Of a stretch of DNA of 64,000 bases, positions 46,366 to 57,348 are shown one piece after another. Positions within the stretch are counted from its first letter, which is position 1. Each line of letters starts with the position of its first letter. Source of the DNA: Avena insularis (lineage: Eukaryota; Streptophyta; Magnoliopsida; Poales; Poaceae); contig CM042687.1 in the NCBI GenBank assembly GCA_023614405.1, positions 238,106,292 through 238,170,291 on the forward strand, read 5' to 3'. A model generated the notes under the pieces. The model ran no database searches, had not been told where the DNA came from, and saw only the letters and a list, made by a program, of their open reading frames with translations. A program made the position numbers and the translations under genes.

Positions 46366-49064
46366 TCAACCCCAAGCTAGCCAAGAAGGGGCACCTCCAT
46401 AATATGACGAAGAAGTGCCTTCGTCCTGATACGAACTCAAGGATGCCCCGGTGTAGTGCACAGAGTAGTCATAAGAGGGCGCATCCCCCTGGTGGTTCCC
46501 GTGGAAACCAAGAAAGCGGAGCTGCTCGTCCATCTCCTCCTTGGAGCGTGACCATGGCCTCCTGAAAATACTGAACAAAGTAGACCGTGGCAAGGGAATT
46601 TCCCTCTCCTCTCCATCAATAAACAACATCGTGTAAACTAAACTCTCTGTACTAGAGTTAGCAGTAACAAAGTAATGTGCTTTCATAGCATCTAGATCAA
46701 GCCTCTGTGGGGCAAACACTGTACCATTAGGATCAACAGAAAGGTCCAAGGCAGCAACCATGCATGCAGCAATAATGCCCCCATAAATGGGTCCTCTAGC
46801 AGCTAGGCGGCAAGCAATGAGAGAACCAAGATTATACTTGGTTTCATTATTAAGTGTAGCAGCGAGAAAAGCTAAATGATAATTAGAAATATTACTAGTG
46901 TTCTCCCTACCAAGAATGCTAGTGGCAAGATAGTGAGCGAAATAACTAAGAGCTGGGAGTTGAATGTTTCTTATCTTCCCACGCTGGGTTGCACGGTCAT
47001 CATCATTTTTTACACCTCGATAGAGCTCTAGAAAATCAGCGGGTCAACTCTGGATCTTCTTCGTTGTCCTAGTCATGCCAATACCTATAATGTTGCAAAA
47101 TCTTTCCAATTGCATGGTGATAGGTGACGAGCTCAGATCACTGTAGAGCTTTGTTGGGATAGCCCAAGAGGAAGGTGTGATGAGCACAACAGTAAGTTTT
47201 CCCTCAGTTATGAAACCAAGGTTATCGAACCAGTAGGAGGAAGGAAATAACCCCAAGGTGTTGCTGGCAACTTGGAATCCTGCACAACACAAACTCAAGA
47301 CTTTTCCCCAACTTACAGTGAGTTGTCAATCTCACTGGTTTGCTAAAAACAAAGGATTAAACGTATAGTGTGGAAGGTAATGGTTGCTGGTAGAAAGAAA
47401 ACTTGTAACCGTAGATGATGTATCAATGGTAAAGATTGGACTGGGGTCCATAGTTCACTAGAGGTGTTCTCCTTAAGAAAGATAACATAACATGCTGGGT
47501 GAACAAATTACAACAGGGTAATTGACAGGACTGAGTAAGGCATAACAATGCAAATACTAGACATCATGATTCCTATGAGATTTGATTGGGCATTACAACA
47601 ATATACATAGACCGCCATCCAACTGCATCTATGACTAATAATCAACCTTTAGGTTATCATCCGAACCCCTTCCAGTATTAAGTTGCAAGCAACGGATAAT
47701 TGCATTAAGAAATGTGTGTAAAGTAAACAATACAATTGTTCCCTGAACAAAAGATTGTTGTTTTCTCCCTAGTAGCAACAACACAGCTATAACCTTAGAG
47801 ATTCTTGTCACTTCCCCGGATTTAATAGAGGCATGAACCCACTATCGAGCATAAATACTTCCTCTTGGAGTCACTAGCATCTACATGGCCAAGATAGCTA
47901 CTAGCAACGGAGATCATGCAAGATCACAAACAACACAGACATGATAGAATCAATAATCAATAAGACATGATAGAATCAATAATCAATCTGACATAGTAAT
48001 CTCAATATCCATCGGATCCCCGCAAACACAAGATGCATGATTACAAATAGATGATCTTGATCATGAACGGAGCTCACAAGATCTAAACATGATAGCACAA
48101 AGGAGGAGAAACAACCATCTAGCTACTGTATGGACCCATAGTACAAGGGTTAACTACTCAGGCATCATACCGGAGGTTGGCATGGTGATGAACAAGGCCT
48201 CCAGGATGATCTCTCCCCTCTAGCAGAGTGCCAGGAAGAGCTTCAGATTCCCCGATCTAGGGACGATGGTGGCGGCGGCTATGGACTATTTCGTGGATAT
48301 TTGATCGGGTGTTTAGGGTTTTGGCATCAAGGGATTTTATAGGCGAAGAGGCGAGGTAGGAGGGCAGCCAGGGGGCCCACACCTTGCCCTGGCGCGACCT
48401 AGGGTGGGCCCGCGCCTAGGGGGTGCAGCCGCCCTGTGGCGCCCCTCCGTTTTTCCTCTGGAATCCGTGTTCTCCTCGGTGAAATATTGACTTTGGCTTT
48501 TGTCCCGTCCAATTCAGAGAATATTTCCTTACTAGCTTTTCTGAAACAAAAAACGGCAAAAAAGGCAACTGGCACTGCGGCATCTTGGTAATAGGTTAGT
48601 CCCAGAAAATGTATAAAAATACCTCAAAGTGTAGACAAAGCATAGCAAAGTAGATACTAAACAAGCATGGAACATCAAAAATTATAGATACGTTTACGAC
48701 GTATCAATAGGTTTATCATAGATTTTAAATGAAAAAGTTGACCTATAAGGGATATTAGTGAAAGTGAAGCTTTCCACAAAGTTTTGGTGAGCAAATAATA
48801 TTGCTCACTCTCATCCTGCATGTAAGTGGTTAGACCAACCCTTTGAACAAGAAGTAAGAAATCATCGAGGATCCTTGCAGCTGGCAAAAAGGCAAAACAA
48901 GGGAAGGTAGATGGGTGCGCATCTCCATCATCTCCCTCATTATCGAAGCACGGCGCAATAAGATCTTCATTATATGATGGCCTAAATTGAGAGGCTGATC
49001 TCGAAGGCCTTGCCCTCCTGGGTGTATCTCTTTCAAACACTTGTCCAAAAGTATGGTTGTCCAT
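46366..49064 (-). pseudogene. env-like ORF of the Athila-like element, split by a solo LTR
   Basis: It starts at ATG 49064 (MDNHTFGQVFERD), with an Arg/Ser-rich region and FDNEGDDGDAHP, then a helical part. The frame is interrupted at 48711 by a solo LTR and resumes at 47124 (TMQLERFCNIIGIG), stops at 47044, and continues through PADFLELYRGV, YFAHYLATSILGREN, GPIYGGIIAACMVAAL and a Ser/Tyr/Gly-rich end (SLSSYQDEGTSSSYYGG) closing at 46366. This matches the ORF after integrase in Athila-like grass elements, called env-like by position only. No membrane segment is evident. Stops and the insertion make it nonfunctional. Confidence 0.7.
47125..48706 (-). repeat. Solo LTR of the A1/A2 family, 1582 bp
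   Basis: Plus-strand ends tgacgagctc (47125) and gacgtatca (48706) are flanked by a perfect atagg duplication (47120-47124 and 48707-48711). It aligns throughout to the LTRs at 1-1481 and 5306-6868. No internal sequence remains, so the element was lost by LTR-LTR recombination. A TATA box (minus tataaaat) is at 48334-48341. Confidence 0.93.
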
Positions 49065-49918
49065 CTCTCTTTTTTCTGAAATTTTTAGACAAACCTCAAA
49101 CAAAGTAATTTCAAAGCTAATAAGTGATGGGGAACTACTATAAGGACTTGTAAGAGGGATAAACATGCATCAAAACGATTTCTCTAAGCATAGAACAAGC
49201 ATGCAAACTCACATAACCTGTCACCTACAATAGCAAAATACTCAAGATATAGTTCACCAATAAAAAATCTATTTCGACAAGCGGAGGAGTAACATATCGA
49301 AGAGCAAACCCTCCAAATATCAGAAGCTAAGGTGGGCTGAGCAAGGATATCGAAAATCGCGAGCAAGGATAGCAAGAACACGGCTTTGAGCAATGAAATG
49401 GAGTTTTCTCGGGAGAAAGAGAAGTGGCATGTGGGAGAATGACTGGAGGGCCAGGGGTGGCCCACACCATGTCCAGGCGTGCCCCTAGTGTGGCCGCGCC
49501 ACCAGGTGGTGTGCCTGCCTGGTGGACCCCCCTAGGTCACTTCAGGTGCCTCCCTGCCCCTTTTTGGCATAAAAATTAATATGAATTTTCTGGAATTTTT
49601 CGAGAAACTTTATTTTTGAAAATTTTTGAGGAATTGAAAAATGATTTTCTAGGAGAAAGATGATTTTGGAATGATGCAGAAACAAATCAAAACCAAAACT
49701 ACAGAAGTTCAAAGACACTCTAATATGCAAACACCTAGTAATACTAAGATGAACAAGGTGAAAAGCAAAGATTGGAATGAAGAAAGAAAAAGTGAGCAAA
49801 GATAATCATGGTGAAAACATTATTTTGTTTAACAAAAATCCCTTTGTTAACAAGGTTGATCAGGTCTTGTTACCAAAACAATTTTATATGAACCAAAACT
49901 TTGCATTTCACTAAATGA
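49065..49918 (-). other. Noncoding stretch between protease and env-like ORF
   Basis: The place where reverse transcriptase and integrase should lie holds only about 850 noncoding bases: an AT-rich part after the protease, a GC-richer part (49440-49540) and a T/C-rich leader before the env-like ATG. This may hold an internal promoter or acceptor (minus tttgctattgtag near 49225), but this is not demonstrated. Confidence 0.45.
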
Positions 49919-50697
49919 TTATGTTACCTCAACCTTGATAGCAATAGTCCCAATCATAATAGTTTCATAATCTCCTTGTGGTATGGGGCAATAAATTTCT
50001 CCAACCTTGATGCCCTCAATATTTTCAATTGAATTTAGGCCATAATTCTTATCAATATTCTTGGGGAAATAAATAGTATGCTCCTTGTCATTAACATTAA
50101 AATTTACTTTTCCTTGATTACAATTAATGACAACACCTGCAGTATTAAGAAAAGGTCTCCCAACAATAATAGACATATTATCATATTTAGGCATTTCAAG
50201 CACAACAAAGTTAGTTAATATCAAACAATTATGAGCCACTTGAACGGGAACATCCTCACATATACCAACAGGAATAGTAGTAGACTTATCAGCCATTTGC
50301 AAAGATATATCAGTTGGTATCAATTTTCTAGTTGAAGTCTCTTGTAGAGAGAAATAGGCATAACACTAACTCCTGCTCCCAAATCACACAAAGAAGTTCT
50401 AACATAATTATTCTTAATAGAGCAAGGAATAGTTGTAATTCCTGGGTCTCCAAGTTTCTTTGGAACCTTACCATTGAAGGAATAATTAGAAAGTAAAGTG
50501 GAAATTTCCTCATTAGGAATCTTCCTTTTATTAGAGATAATATACTTCATGTACTTTGAATAAGGAGGAAATTTAATAGCATCAGTCAAAGGAATTTGCA
50601 AAAATAAAGGTTTCATCCACTCACAAAACTTGTTATAGTGTTTTTCTTCCTCTGACTTGTGTTTCTTATCAGGAAAAGGCATTGGTTTTTGCACCAA
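49919..50697 (-). pseudogene. Aspartic protease region of the Athila-like element
   Basis: The first frame (50697-50320) has FLQIPLTDAIKFPPYSKYMK and the active site SLCDLGAGVSVMPISLYKRL, where Asp-Leu-Gly replaces the usual Asp-Ser/Thr-Gly as in other Athila-like proteases. After a frameshift near 50320 the second frame (50323-49919) has VPVQVAHNCLILTNFVVLEM, the SIIVGRPFLNTAG flap-side motif and GKVNFNV. It ends at a stop with no reverse transcriptase following. Confidence 0.85.
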
Positions 50698-50966
50698 GGC
50701 TCTCTTTCACTACCATGTTTATTAGAAACAAAATCCTCCTTAGTGTACTTAGTATTATTAGTGTGCCTTTCAGGTTCTTCTTCAATTTCTTCTTTATCAG
50801 GAGCATCATTTTTATCATTACCACTTTTAGTTTCAGCATCAGAAACATATATACTATTAGGATCTTTAGCAGGTTCAGAAGATTCTACAACTGTTTTGTG
50901 TTTCTTTTTCTTTCTCTTAGAAGAAGTACCATTATTTTCAACTTGTTGAGAATCCTGCTCAATTCT

Positions 50967-52596
50967 TTAATGATGTCCCTCATGATACAAAGGATCCTGA
51001 GTGGAAGCACCACTCCTAGTTCTAATTTCATAAGCATGTTTTTCTCTAGAAGCATTAACTAGGAAATCTTTTTGTACTTTAGCAAGCTGATCAATTTGAG
51101 TTTGAACCATTTGGAAATGTTTAACAAGCATCTTAACATCATTGGAGGTTCTTTCCACAATATCATGCAACTCATTAATAGCTCTAGAGTTTTCCATTAA
51201 ATGATTCTGCACTCTCTTATTAAAATTATCTTGTTTAACAACATAAATATCAAATTCCTCTAAGCATTGATCAGGAGGTTTAGAATAAGGAATATCACCT
51301 TCATCAAAATGTTGGAGAGAGTGTACCTCAATAATTGATGAGTGGGAGATTGGCTTACATAATTCTTCTATAGGAGGTAAATTCTTCACATCTTCAGATT
51401 TAATACCTTTCTCCTTAAGACATTTCTTAGCTTCCTTCATCACTTCATCATTTAATTCAATCACTCCCCTCTTCTTTGGTGTTGGTGTTGGGGTTGGATT
51501 AGGCACAGTTGGTTCAGGTGTAGTTGACTCAGATGTAGTGCAATCATCATAATTCTTGCTTATTTTAGCCATTAATTCCTCAGCTTCTTCGGGAGTTCTT
51601 TTCCTGAAAACACAATCAGCACAACTATCCAGGTATGTCCTAGATTCATCAGTTAGACCATTATAGTATATATCAAGAATCTCATTTTTAGGTATTTGAC
51701 ATCCAGGATGTGCTTGAATTAAAGCACAAAACCTTGCCCATGATTCAGGCAATTTCTCCTCTTCTCCCTGTTTAAAATCAAAAAGTTCCTGCAAAATGGC
51801 ATGTCGAGCACTAGGAGGGAAATATTTCTGAAATAAATTATTAATCAAGTCATCAGGACTCTCAATAGATCGAGGAGGTAAATTATTAAACCAAGCTTTA
51901 GCTTCTCCTTTCAATGAAAAAGGGAAAATTTTAGCAACAAAGTAGGTGTGTTTCTTAATATCATCAGAAAATAAGCCACTCAAAGTAGAGAGCTCAGTCA
52001 TATGTGCCACAACACTTACATTTTCAATCCCACAAAAAAGATTCTTTCTCAACAATGGTTATGTAAGATAAATCAAGAGAGAAATCATAATCCTTATCTT
52101 TAATGTTTATGGGAGATGTGGCAAACTTAGCATCAGAAGATAATTTAGGTCTACCAGTATGTCTCTCAAGACGAATCTTAATAGCACTTGCACCATGAGT
52201 GTTTCGACATTCTTCAATAAATTCATCAGTCATTTCAGTATAACCGTTATCAATATCATAGCTAGGACTCTCTCTAGACTCAAGTGAACTAACATGTGTA
52301 GTAGTATCTTCATTAGGAGTTTCAGTGTTTCCAATTATGGTTCTAGCAATTGTAGCATCTAGGAAAGGACCTAATGAACCACTCTCATCAAGCATAGTAG
52401 AAGTAACATCATGAGTATCAAAAGGAATTTCAGATTCAGCAGAAGTAGCAGTATGTGTAACATGTGTATGTAGTGGTGGTGTAAGGAGCTTACTCATCAC
52501 AAATGGTGAATCAAGAGCAACAGAGATGTTTAGAACTGTACCTCTTCTTGTAGTGGATGGTAATATAGGAAATTTTCCATCACGAGTTTTACCCAT
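50967..52596 (-). pseudogene. gag of the Athila-like element
   Basis: It begins at ATG 52596 (MGKTRDGKFPILPS) with a Ser/Thr-rich N-terminal part, then shifts frame at about 52040. The retrotransposon gag domain is clear in the second frame: FPFSLKGEAKAWFNNLPP, NLFQKYFPPSARHAILQEL, FDFKQGEEEKLPESWARFCA and PKNEILDIYYNGL. No zinc knuckle is seen, as usual for Athila-like gag. A Pro/Thr-rich linker and a helical tail follow. The frame stops at 50967, and a Lys/Glu-rich linker with a further stop leads to protease. Confidence 0.85.
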
Positions 52597-52656
52597 GATG
52601 AATGCATAGCAGCGAACAATAATAATTCCAAGTGAACTTTATAAATAAAGCTATGC

Positions 52657-52674
52657 TCCCTGGCAACGGTGCCA
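52657..52674 (-). other. Primer binding site, tRNA-Asp type
   Basis: Minus-strand tggcaccgttgccaggga differs at two positions from the tRNA-Asp complement and lies 11 bases from the LTR end. Confidence 0.85.
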
Positions 52675-52685
52675 GAAAATAGTCT

Positions 52686-54072
52686 TGATGACCCACTAGT
52701 ATAGGGGATCATAACAGTCTTCGAGGGAAGTAAAACCCAAATTTATTGATTGAATACAATGGGAGCCAAAGAATATTTATAAGCCTTAACAACTAAGTTG
52801 TCAATTCAGCTGCACCTGGAAATAGTCTTGCTCGCAGTAGTTTATCAGTAGCAACAGTTTTGTAGTAAGGGTAGCAAAGTAACAACAGTAGTAAAATAAG
52901 GACAGTGGTAACGATTATAGTAAACAAAAGGATTTAAATGCGGTAGGCATAGGGATGGATGGACAGGCGTTGCATGGACAAGACAATTCATGTAATAATC
53001 AAGATAAGGGCATTTGCAGATAAATAAGATAAAGCATCCAAGTACTAAGTAATCATAGGCATATGTTTCATATATAGTCATATGTGCTCGCAATGAGAAC
53101 TTGCACAACATCTTTTGTCCTGCCAGCCCGTTGCAGCGGGCCTCTAGGGAATCTACTGGCAATTAAGGTAATCCTTTTAATAGAGCACCAGAGCAAAGCA
53201 TTAACACTCCATGAACACACGTGATCCTCATATCACAGCCATCCCTTCCGGTTATCTCGATTTCTGTCACTTCAGGGCCTCGGGTTCTGGACAATGATAT
53301 GTGTATACAACTTGCAGGTAAGATCACAAACAATAATATCATCATGAATCCATAACATATTCGGATCAGAGATCATGGCACTCGGGCCCTAGTGACAAGC
53401 ATTAAGCATAACAAGTTGCAACAATGTCAAAACACAGTAACAATATATACTAGGGACCATGCCCTAACAATCTTATGCAATTACATGAGAGATCTCATCC
53501 AATCCCTACCATCCCTATAGCCTACTGCGGGGGATTACTCACTCATGGATGGGGGAATCATGGATGGTTGATGGAGAGGCGTTGGTGATGATGATGGCAA
53601 TAATCTCCTCCAACTCTCCATCCCGGCAGGGTGCCAGAATGGAGTTTCTAGTTCCGAATCGCGTTTTTGGTGGTGGCGGCGCAACAGAACTCTATCTGGA
53701 AAAACGTCGAACCCCTAGTGTTTTTAGGTCAGAGGGTTTATGTAGGCGAAAGGAGAGGTCGAGGCGAAGTCCGAGGCGGCCACACCATGCCCTAGCGTAG
53801 CCAGGCCTGGCCCGCGCCAGGGGGTGGTGTGGGCCCCTCAGGCCTCTTCTCCCCTCCGTCTTCTGGCTCCGTGAGTCTTCTGGGAAAATAATATTTTCGG
53901 CATATTTTCTGGGATTTTTTCTTGAAATTTGATTTCCTACACAAAAACGAGACATCAAAGCAATTCTGCTGAAAACAGCGTCAGTCCGTGTTAGTTATAT
54001 CCAAATCACACAAATTAGAGGAGAAACAATAGCAAAAGTGTTCGGGAAAGTAGATACATTTTCGACGTATCA
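52686..54072 (-). repeat. 5' LTR of the Athila-like element
   Basis: Plus-strand ends are tgatgaccc and cgtatca, followed by TSD gtcat. Collinear with 43006-44373. Confidence 0.9.
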
Positions 54073-54086
54073 GTCATGTAGGAAGT
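54073..54086 (-). pseudogene. Copia pol sliver between two insertions
   Basis: Fourteen bases comprise the TSD gtcat of the left element, four host bases and the TSD gaagt of the right element. On the minus strand they encode part of a copia RNase H motif (FLHD) in frame with 43005-42973. Confidence 0.7.
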
Positions 54087-54424
54087 TGTCACATCCCAAA
54101 TTTTAGATTTGGTTCTGCATATCATTCATACCATTGCATCATAATCATCCATGCAAAACTTTCGATTGAAATGATTCGGCAAAACGCTATTTTCAAAACC
54201 CTATTTTATTTTACTAAAATGCTCCTGCGGGAGGGTATACTAGGACTTGTGTTTTCCACCCTTGTAGACTAGTGGAATCAAATACCACTTGACCCTAGGT
54301 TGGTCTCCTAGATTTTAGGAAAATGTAGAAACGAGTTTCACCCAATTCGGAATCCATATGAAAAAGTTACGGTGGTAATACTAAACAGAAATTAGAAAAA
54401 GAAAAGATCAAAAAAAAAATAGAG

Positions 54425-55080
54425 CAGCGATCGCTTATCCTCTTTTGGGCAGCGCCCGCCAGCGCCAGCTTCAAGACACAGCGGCGCAGCGTTCCAGCCC
54501 GCCGCCAGCGATTCTATCTGCCGCTGCCGCCAAACCAAGCAGCCCACCCACTGTCGGCGCCGCGCGCGCCGCTGCCAGGTCCGCCGGACACCGTCCACCG
54601 CCGCCACGAATCAATCCAAGCGCCAGATCCGACCCCGACCCTGCGCGGACCCCCCACTTAACCCGCGTCGCCCCTGCCTCTCCCCATCGTGCCCCGCACC
54701 CCTCGCGACGCCGCCGCCTCCCCAAATCGCGCCGCCGCCGCCTTCCGACCTCCGCCACCGCGCGCTGCCTCCGGTAAGCCGACGCCTCCGCGCCGTCGCC
54801 TTTCCCCGCGTCCGCGAGCTCGCCATCGCCCTCCCGCTGACTCGCCTCCTCCGCTCTTCCCCCGCAAGTCGCCGCCGCCGCCCGGGACCAAGCCGCCGCC
54901 GCCCGAGACCGCAGCCGCCGCCGGCCACCCCGCGCGCAGCCGCCTCCTCCTCCACGATGCCGCCGACGACCCCGACGCCACGCCACACCGTCCGCCGCCG
55001 CTAGGAGACCCCGCCGCCGCCGGAACCGCCGCCTTTGCTCGCCGCCGACAACGCCGGTGAGCACCACCTCGCCGACCCCT
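54425..55080 (+). repeat. GC-rich, gccgcc-repeat block of the LTR
   Basis: A dense run of CCG/CGC triplets and CpG. Long frames on both strands are by-products of this composition (Ala/Arg/Gly/Pro). Its counterpart in the second LTR is 60795-61450. It probably holds the promoter and leader, but no TATA box is evident. Confidence 0.6.
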
Positions 55081-55120
55081 CCCTGCCGTCGATTGTTGAT
55101 CCAGCGGCCCAGATCAGCCG

Positions 55121-55210
55121 TTGACTGGTCAGCCCAGGTGCTGACTGGTCAACCGCCCAGTCAGCACCCAGTCAGCCGCCACGTCGGCCAGTCAAAGTCA
55201 AAGATTGACT
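55121..55210 (+). promoter_or_regulatory. Cluster of five W-boxes
   Basis: TTGAC[C/T] or its complement occurs at 55121, 55147 (reverse), 55190 (reverse), 55196 (reverse) and 55205, all within 90 bases. All five are kept in the second LTR (61489, 61515, 61558, 61564, 61573). W-boxes bind WRKY factors of stress and defence signalling. Confidence 0.55.
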
Positions 55211-57184
55211 GGGCAATTTCTTAAATAGATTTATTTGGCAGATTCTAGGTAAATCTTGTAAATTGCGTAGAAATTAATCTACTGGGCCAAAATTTGTAAA
55301 TAAAATATGTGTAGATTCAGTAAGTCGTGTATAATCCTGCTGTACCATTGTTTTACACTTTTGCAGCAAGATTTTGTCCAGATTAATTAAAAGAGTTAAT
55401 GGCTTTTTCGGAGTAATTAATTCGTAGAAAAAGATCTGTAACTCCAAAAATTGCAAATAATATGTCCCTGAATTCAGTAGAACAAGGGGAATCTCAAAGT
55501 GAATTAAAAGAATAGGCTTACTGTAAAAACTTTTGCAGAAACTATTTAGTGGCTTTCTGCAGTATTTTAATTACTCAGGGAGTTTTATACTTCCTTTTTG
55601 AGTAATTCCAATTGGTACTGTTCCTAAATAGAAATGCCTATACAGTAGAATTTTCCCAAGATTTTACAAACAGTATGATATCGGTAGTGAATTATTTGAG
55701 TTCTAGCTCTAGTTTTGAGAATTATATATTGCATAATAGTTTTACTTGCGCTAAAAATTATTTTCCATACATGCATTCAGTAGCTTTACTGAATAGGATT
55801 ATATGGTGCTGCTGTAGCATCAATCCACTTGTCATGCATGCATGCATTCATGCATCATCTTTGTTGCATATGCTTGTGGATGGTTTGTTTATGAATCCAA
55901 TTGTATCGTGTAGATTGTGACGAGTGCAACGCTTGCTCGTGTGTGGATTGTTCTTCCGACCGCTAAAACCAAGGCAAGTAGATGCTACTTTATTCATGAT
56001 ATTGTCCTACTATTTTCAATGCATTGTCGTGTATTTTGTAGATGCATGTGTAGGATGATACTATCGATATGCTATGTCCTATTATGTGGTAGGGCTTTCC
56101 TTGTAGATGAACCACCGTTGGTAGATGAGCTTAGACATGCTATGATGAACGAGGGCTGGGTTACATCACTGAAAGTTGTTTGTAAATGTGTTGGTTTGTG
56201 AAAACTAAAACAACTTAATCAATGAATCTCCTGGGTGTGATGGGATTGATAAATTTTGGTGGTATCATTGCGGAAAGGCACCCAGGTATCAGGAGAAAAT
56301 GATTGGCTTCTTTATTCTGTAGCTTACGTGTACAACCATGTGCCAATAATGAAATGGGCGGTTGGTTGGACTTAGTAGGTTGTGGTAACTCGAACCCGCG
56401 TATCCAGAGATGTAGAATTTTGGTAGGTTGGACCGGTGCGCATCGGGATTGGGGAGCTACTTCCCGAACGGTCTCTTCTTGGACTTCTCCCTATCATCAC
56501 CCAAAATGAGAGTGATGGTACGAGCTGGGCTGGCCAAGTCACATGGGTAAAGTGTACTAACCCCTGCAGGGTGTGTAATCTAGTCGATTAGCCGTGTCCC
56601 CGGTTATGGACATCTGAGTTGCTTGATATTGATTCCATGACATGTTTCTCGCTCATTCTAATTTCATAATTGCTTTAATGTTGTTGGGTAAACTTAATTG
56701 GGATCTTTTCAAAGAAAATCAAAAACTGTTTATGAAAGTAGGACAAAGGTATTTGCAAATGCAAGCTAGCCACAGCTCCACTTGCCAAATATGCATGTAG
56801 ATGTTAGCATTATTGTCTCCTTTACTAGCTCTACTTGCCATACATTCCATGTATTGACCCTTCGGGGCTGGTATGTTTCATGTTGCAGGATATTCCGATT
56901 CTGAGTAATCGATATAGGCCACGGTACTCCACTCGGCACTTGTTAACTTGTGGGCAATTTGAAGAATGGAGGATTTGCTTTATTTATGTTGATACCTGAA
57001 TAATTTGAGCTAGCCTTGAGCTAAGCTTTTATTGTAATAATGGTACTCTGGATCTTCGTTATTTATGATACACGGATATTTTGCTATGTTATTCATCTTA
57101 TTATATTGTGGGCCAATGAACCGATCCAGGGATTGGCATGTCACATAGAAGCCACGGTCTTCTCAGAACCGTGGTGTTACAAGA

Positions 57185-57198
57185 TGGTATCAGAGCCC
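57185..57198 (+). other. Primer binding site, initiator tRNA-Met type
   Basis: tggtatcagagccc begins three bases after the LTR and matches the tRNA-Met complement except possibly the last base. The second copy at 63549 reads tggtattagagccc. Confidence 0.9.
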
Positions 57199-57348
57199 GT
57201 GTGTCGACTGTAGGATCGTGACCTAGGTTGGATTAGGAAGCCATAGAATTACTAAAGCTTATATTAACTCTGTCTTTCATCTTATGCCTTTCACTCTCGT
57301 AAATTCTTACCATATGCTATTCTCACACTTTCCTCTTTTATTTGATAG

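Larger units (their letters stand above)
43006..54072 (-). mobile_element. Athila-like Ty3/gypsy element with gag, protease and env-like ORF but no pol
   Basis: LTRs of 1368 (43006-44373) and 1387 bases (52686-54072) flank an internal region read on the minus strand: primer site (52674-52657), gag, protease, a noncoding stretch, an env-like ORF and a 3' untranslated part with polypurine tract. Reverse transcriptase and integrase are missing altogether. TSDs are gttac (43001-43005) and gtcat (54073-54077), differing by two transitions; the copia reading frame across the site shows gtcat to be the original. LTRs differ at 8 of the first 100 bases, so it is older than its neighbours. Confidence 0.88.
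6869..54086 (-). mobile_element. Host Ty1-copia element, SIRE/Maximus type, in fragments
   Basis: Removing the insertions joins five pieces in one order on the minus strand: 54086-54078, 43005-42973 and 27830-27751 (end of pol, one continuous reading frame across three insertion sites), then 27750-26552 and 9401-7251 (env-like gene), then 7250-6869 (start of 3' LTR). Pol ends in the copia RNase H signature IFTKPLDE. An env-like gene after pol is the mark of the SIRE/Maximus lineage. The rest of pol, gag and the 5' LTR would lie right of the window. Five later elements are inserted in it, so it is the oldest layer. Confidence 0.75.
54087..57181 (+). repeat. First LTR of the tandem chromovirus, 3095 bp
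   Basis: It starts tgtcacatccc and ends gtggtgttaca. It has a GC-rich block (54425-55080), a W-box cluster (55121-55210), an AT-rich part with about 150-base repeats, and a terminal part closely matching the solo LTR at 9402-26546. Differs from the second LTR at 3 of the first 100 bases. Confidence 0.93.

Noticed and set aside
54471..55067. Long Arg/Ala/Gly-rich frames on both strands in the GC-rich LTR block, also at 60877-61435
   Set aside because: All frames are open because of CCG/CGC repeats; none has a motif and the two LTR copies are not conserved at protein level.
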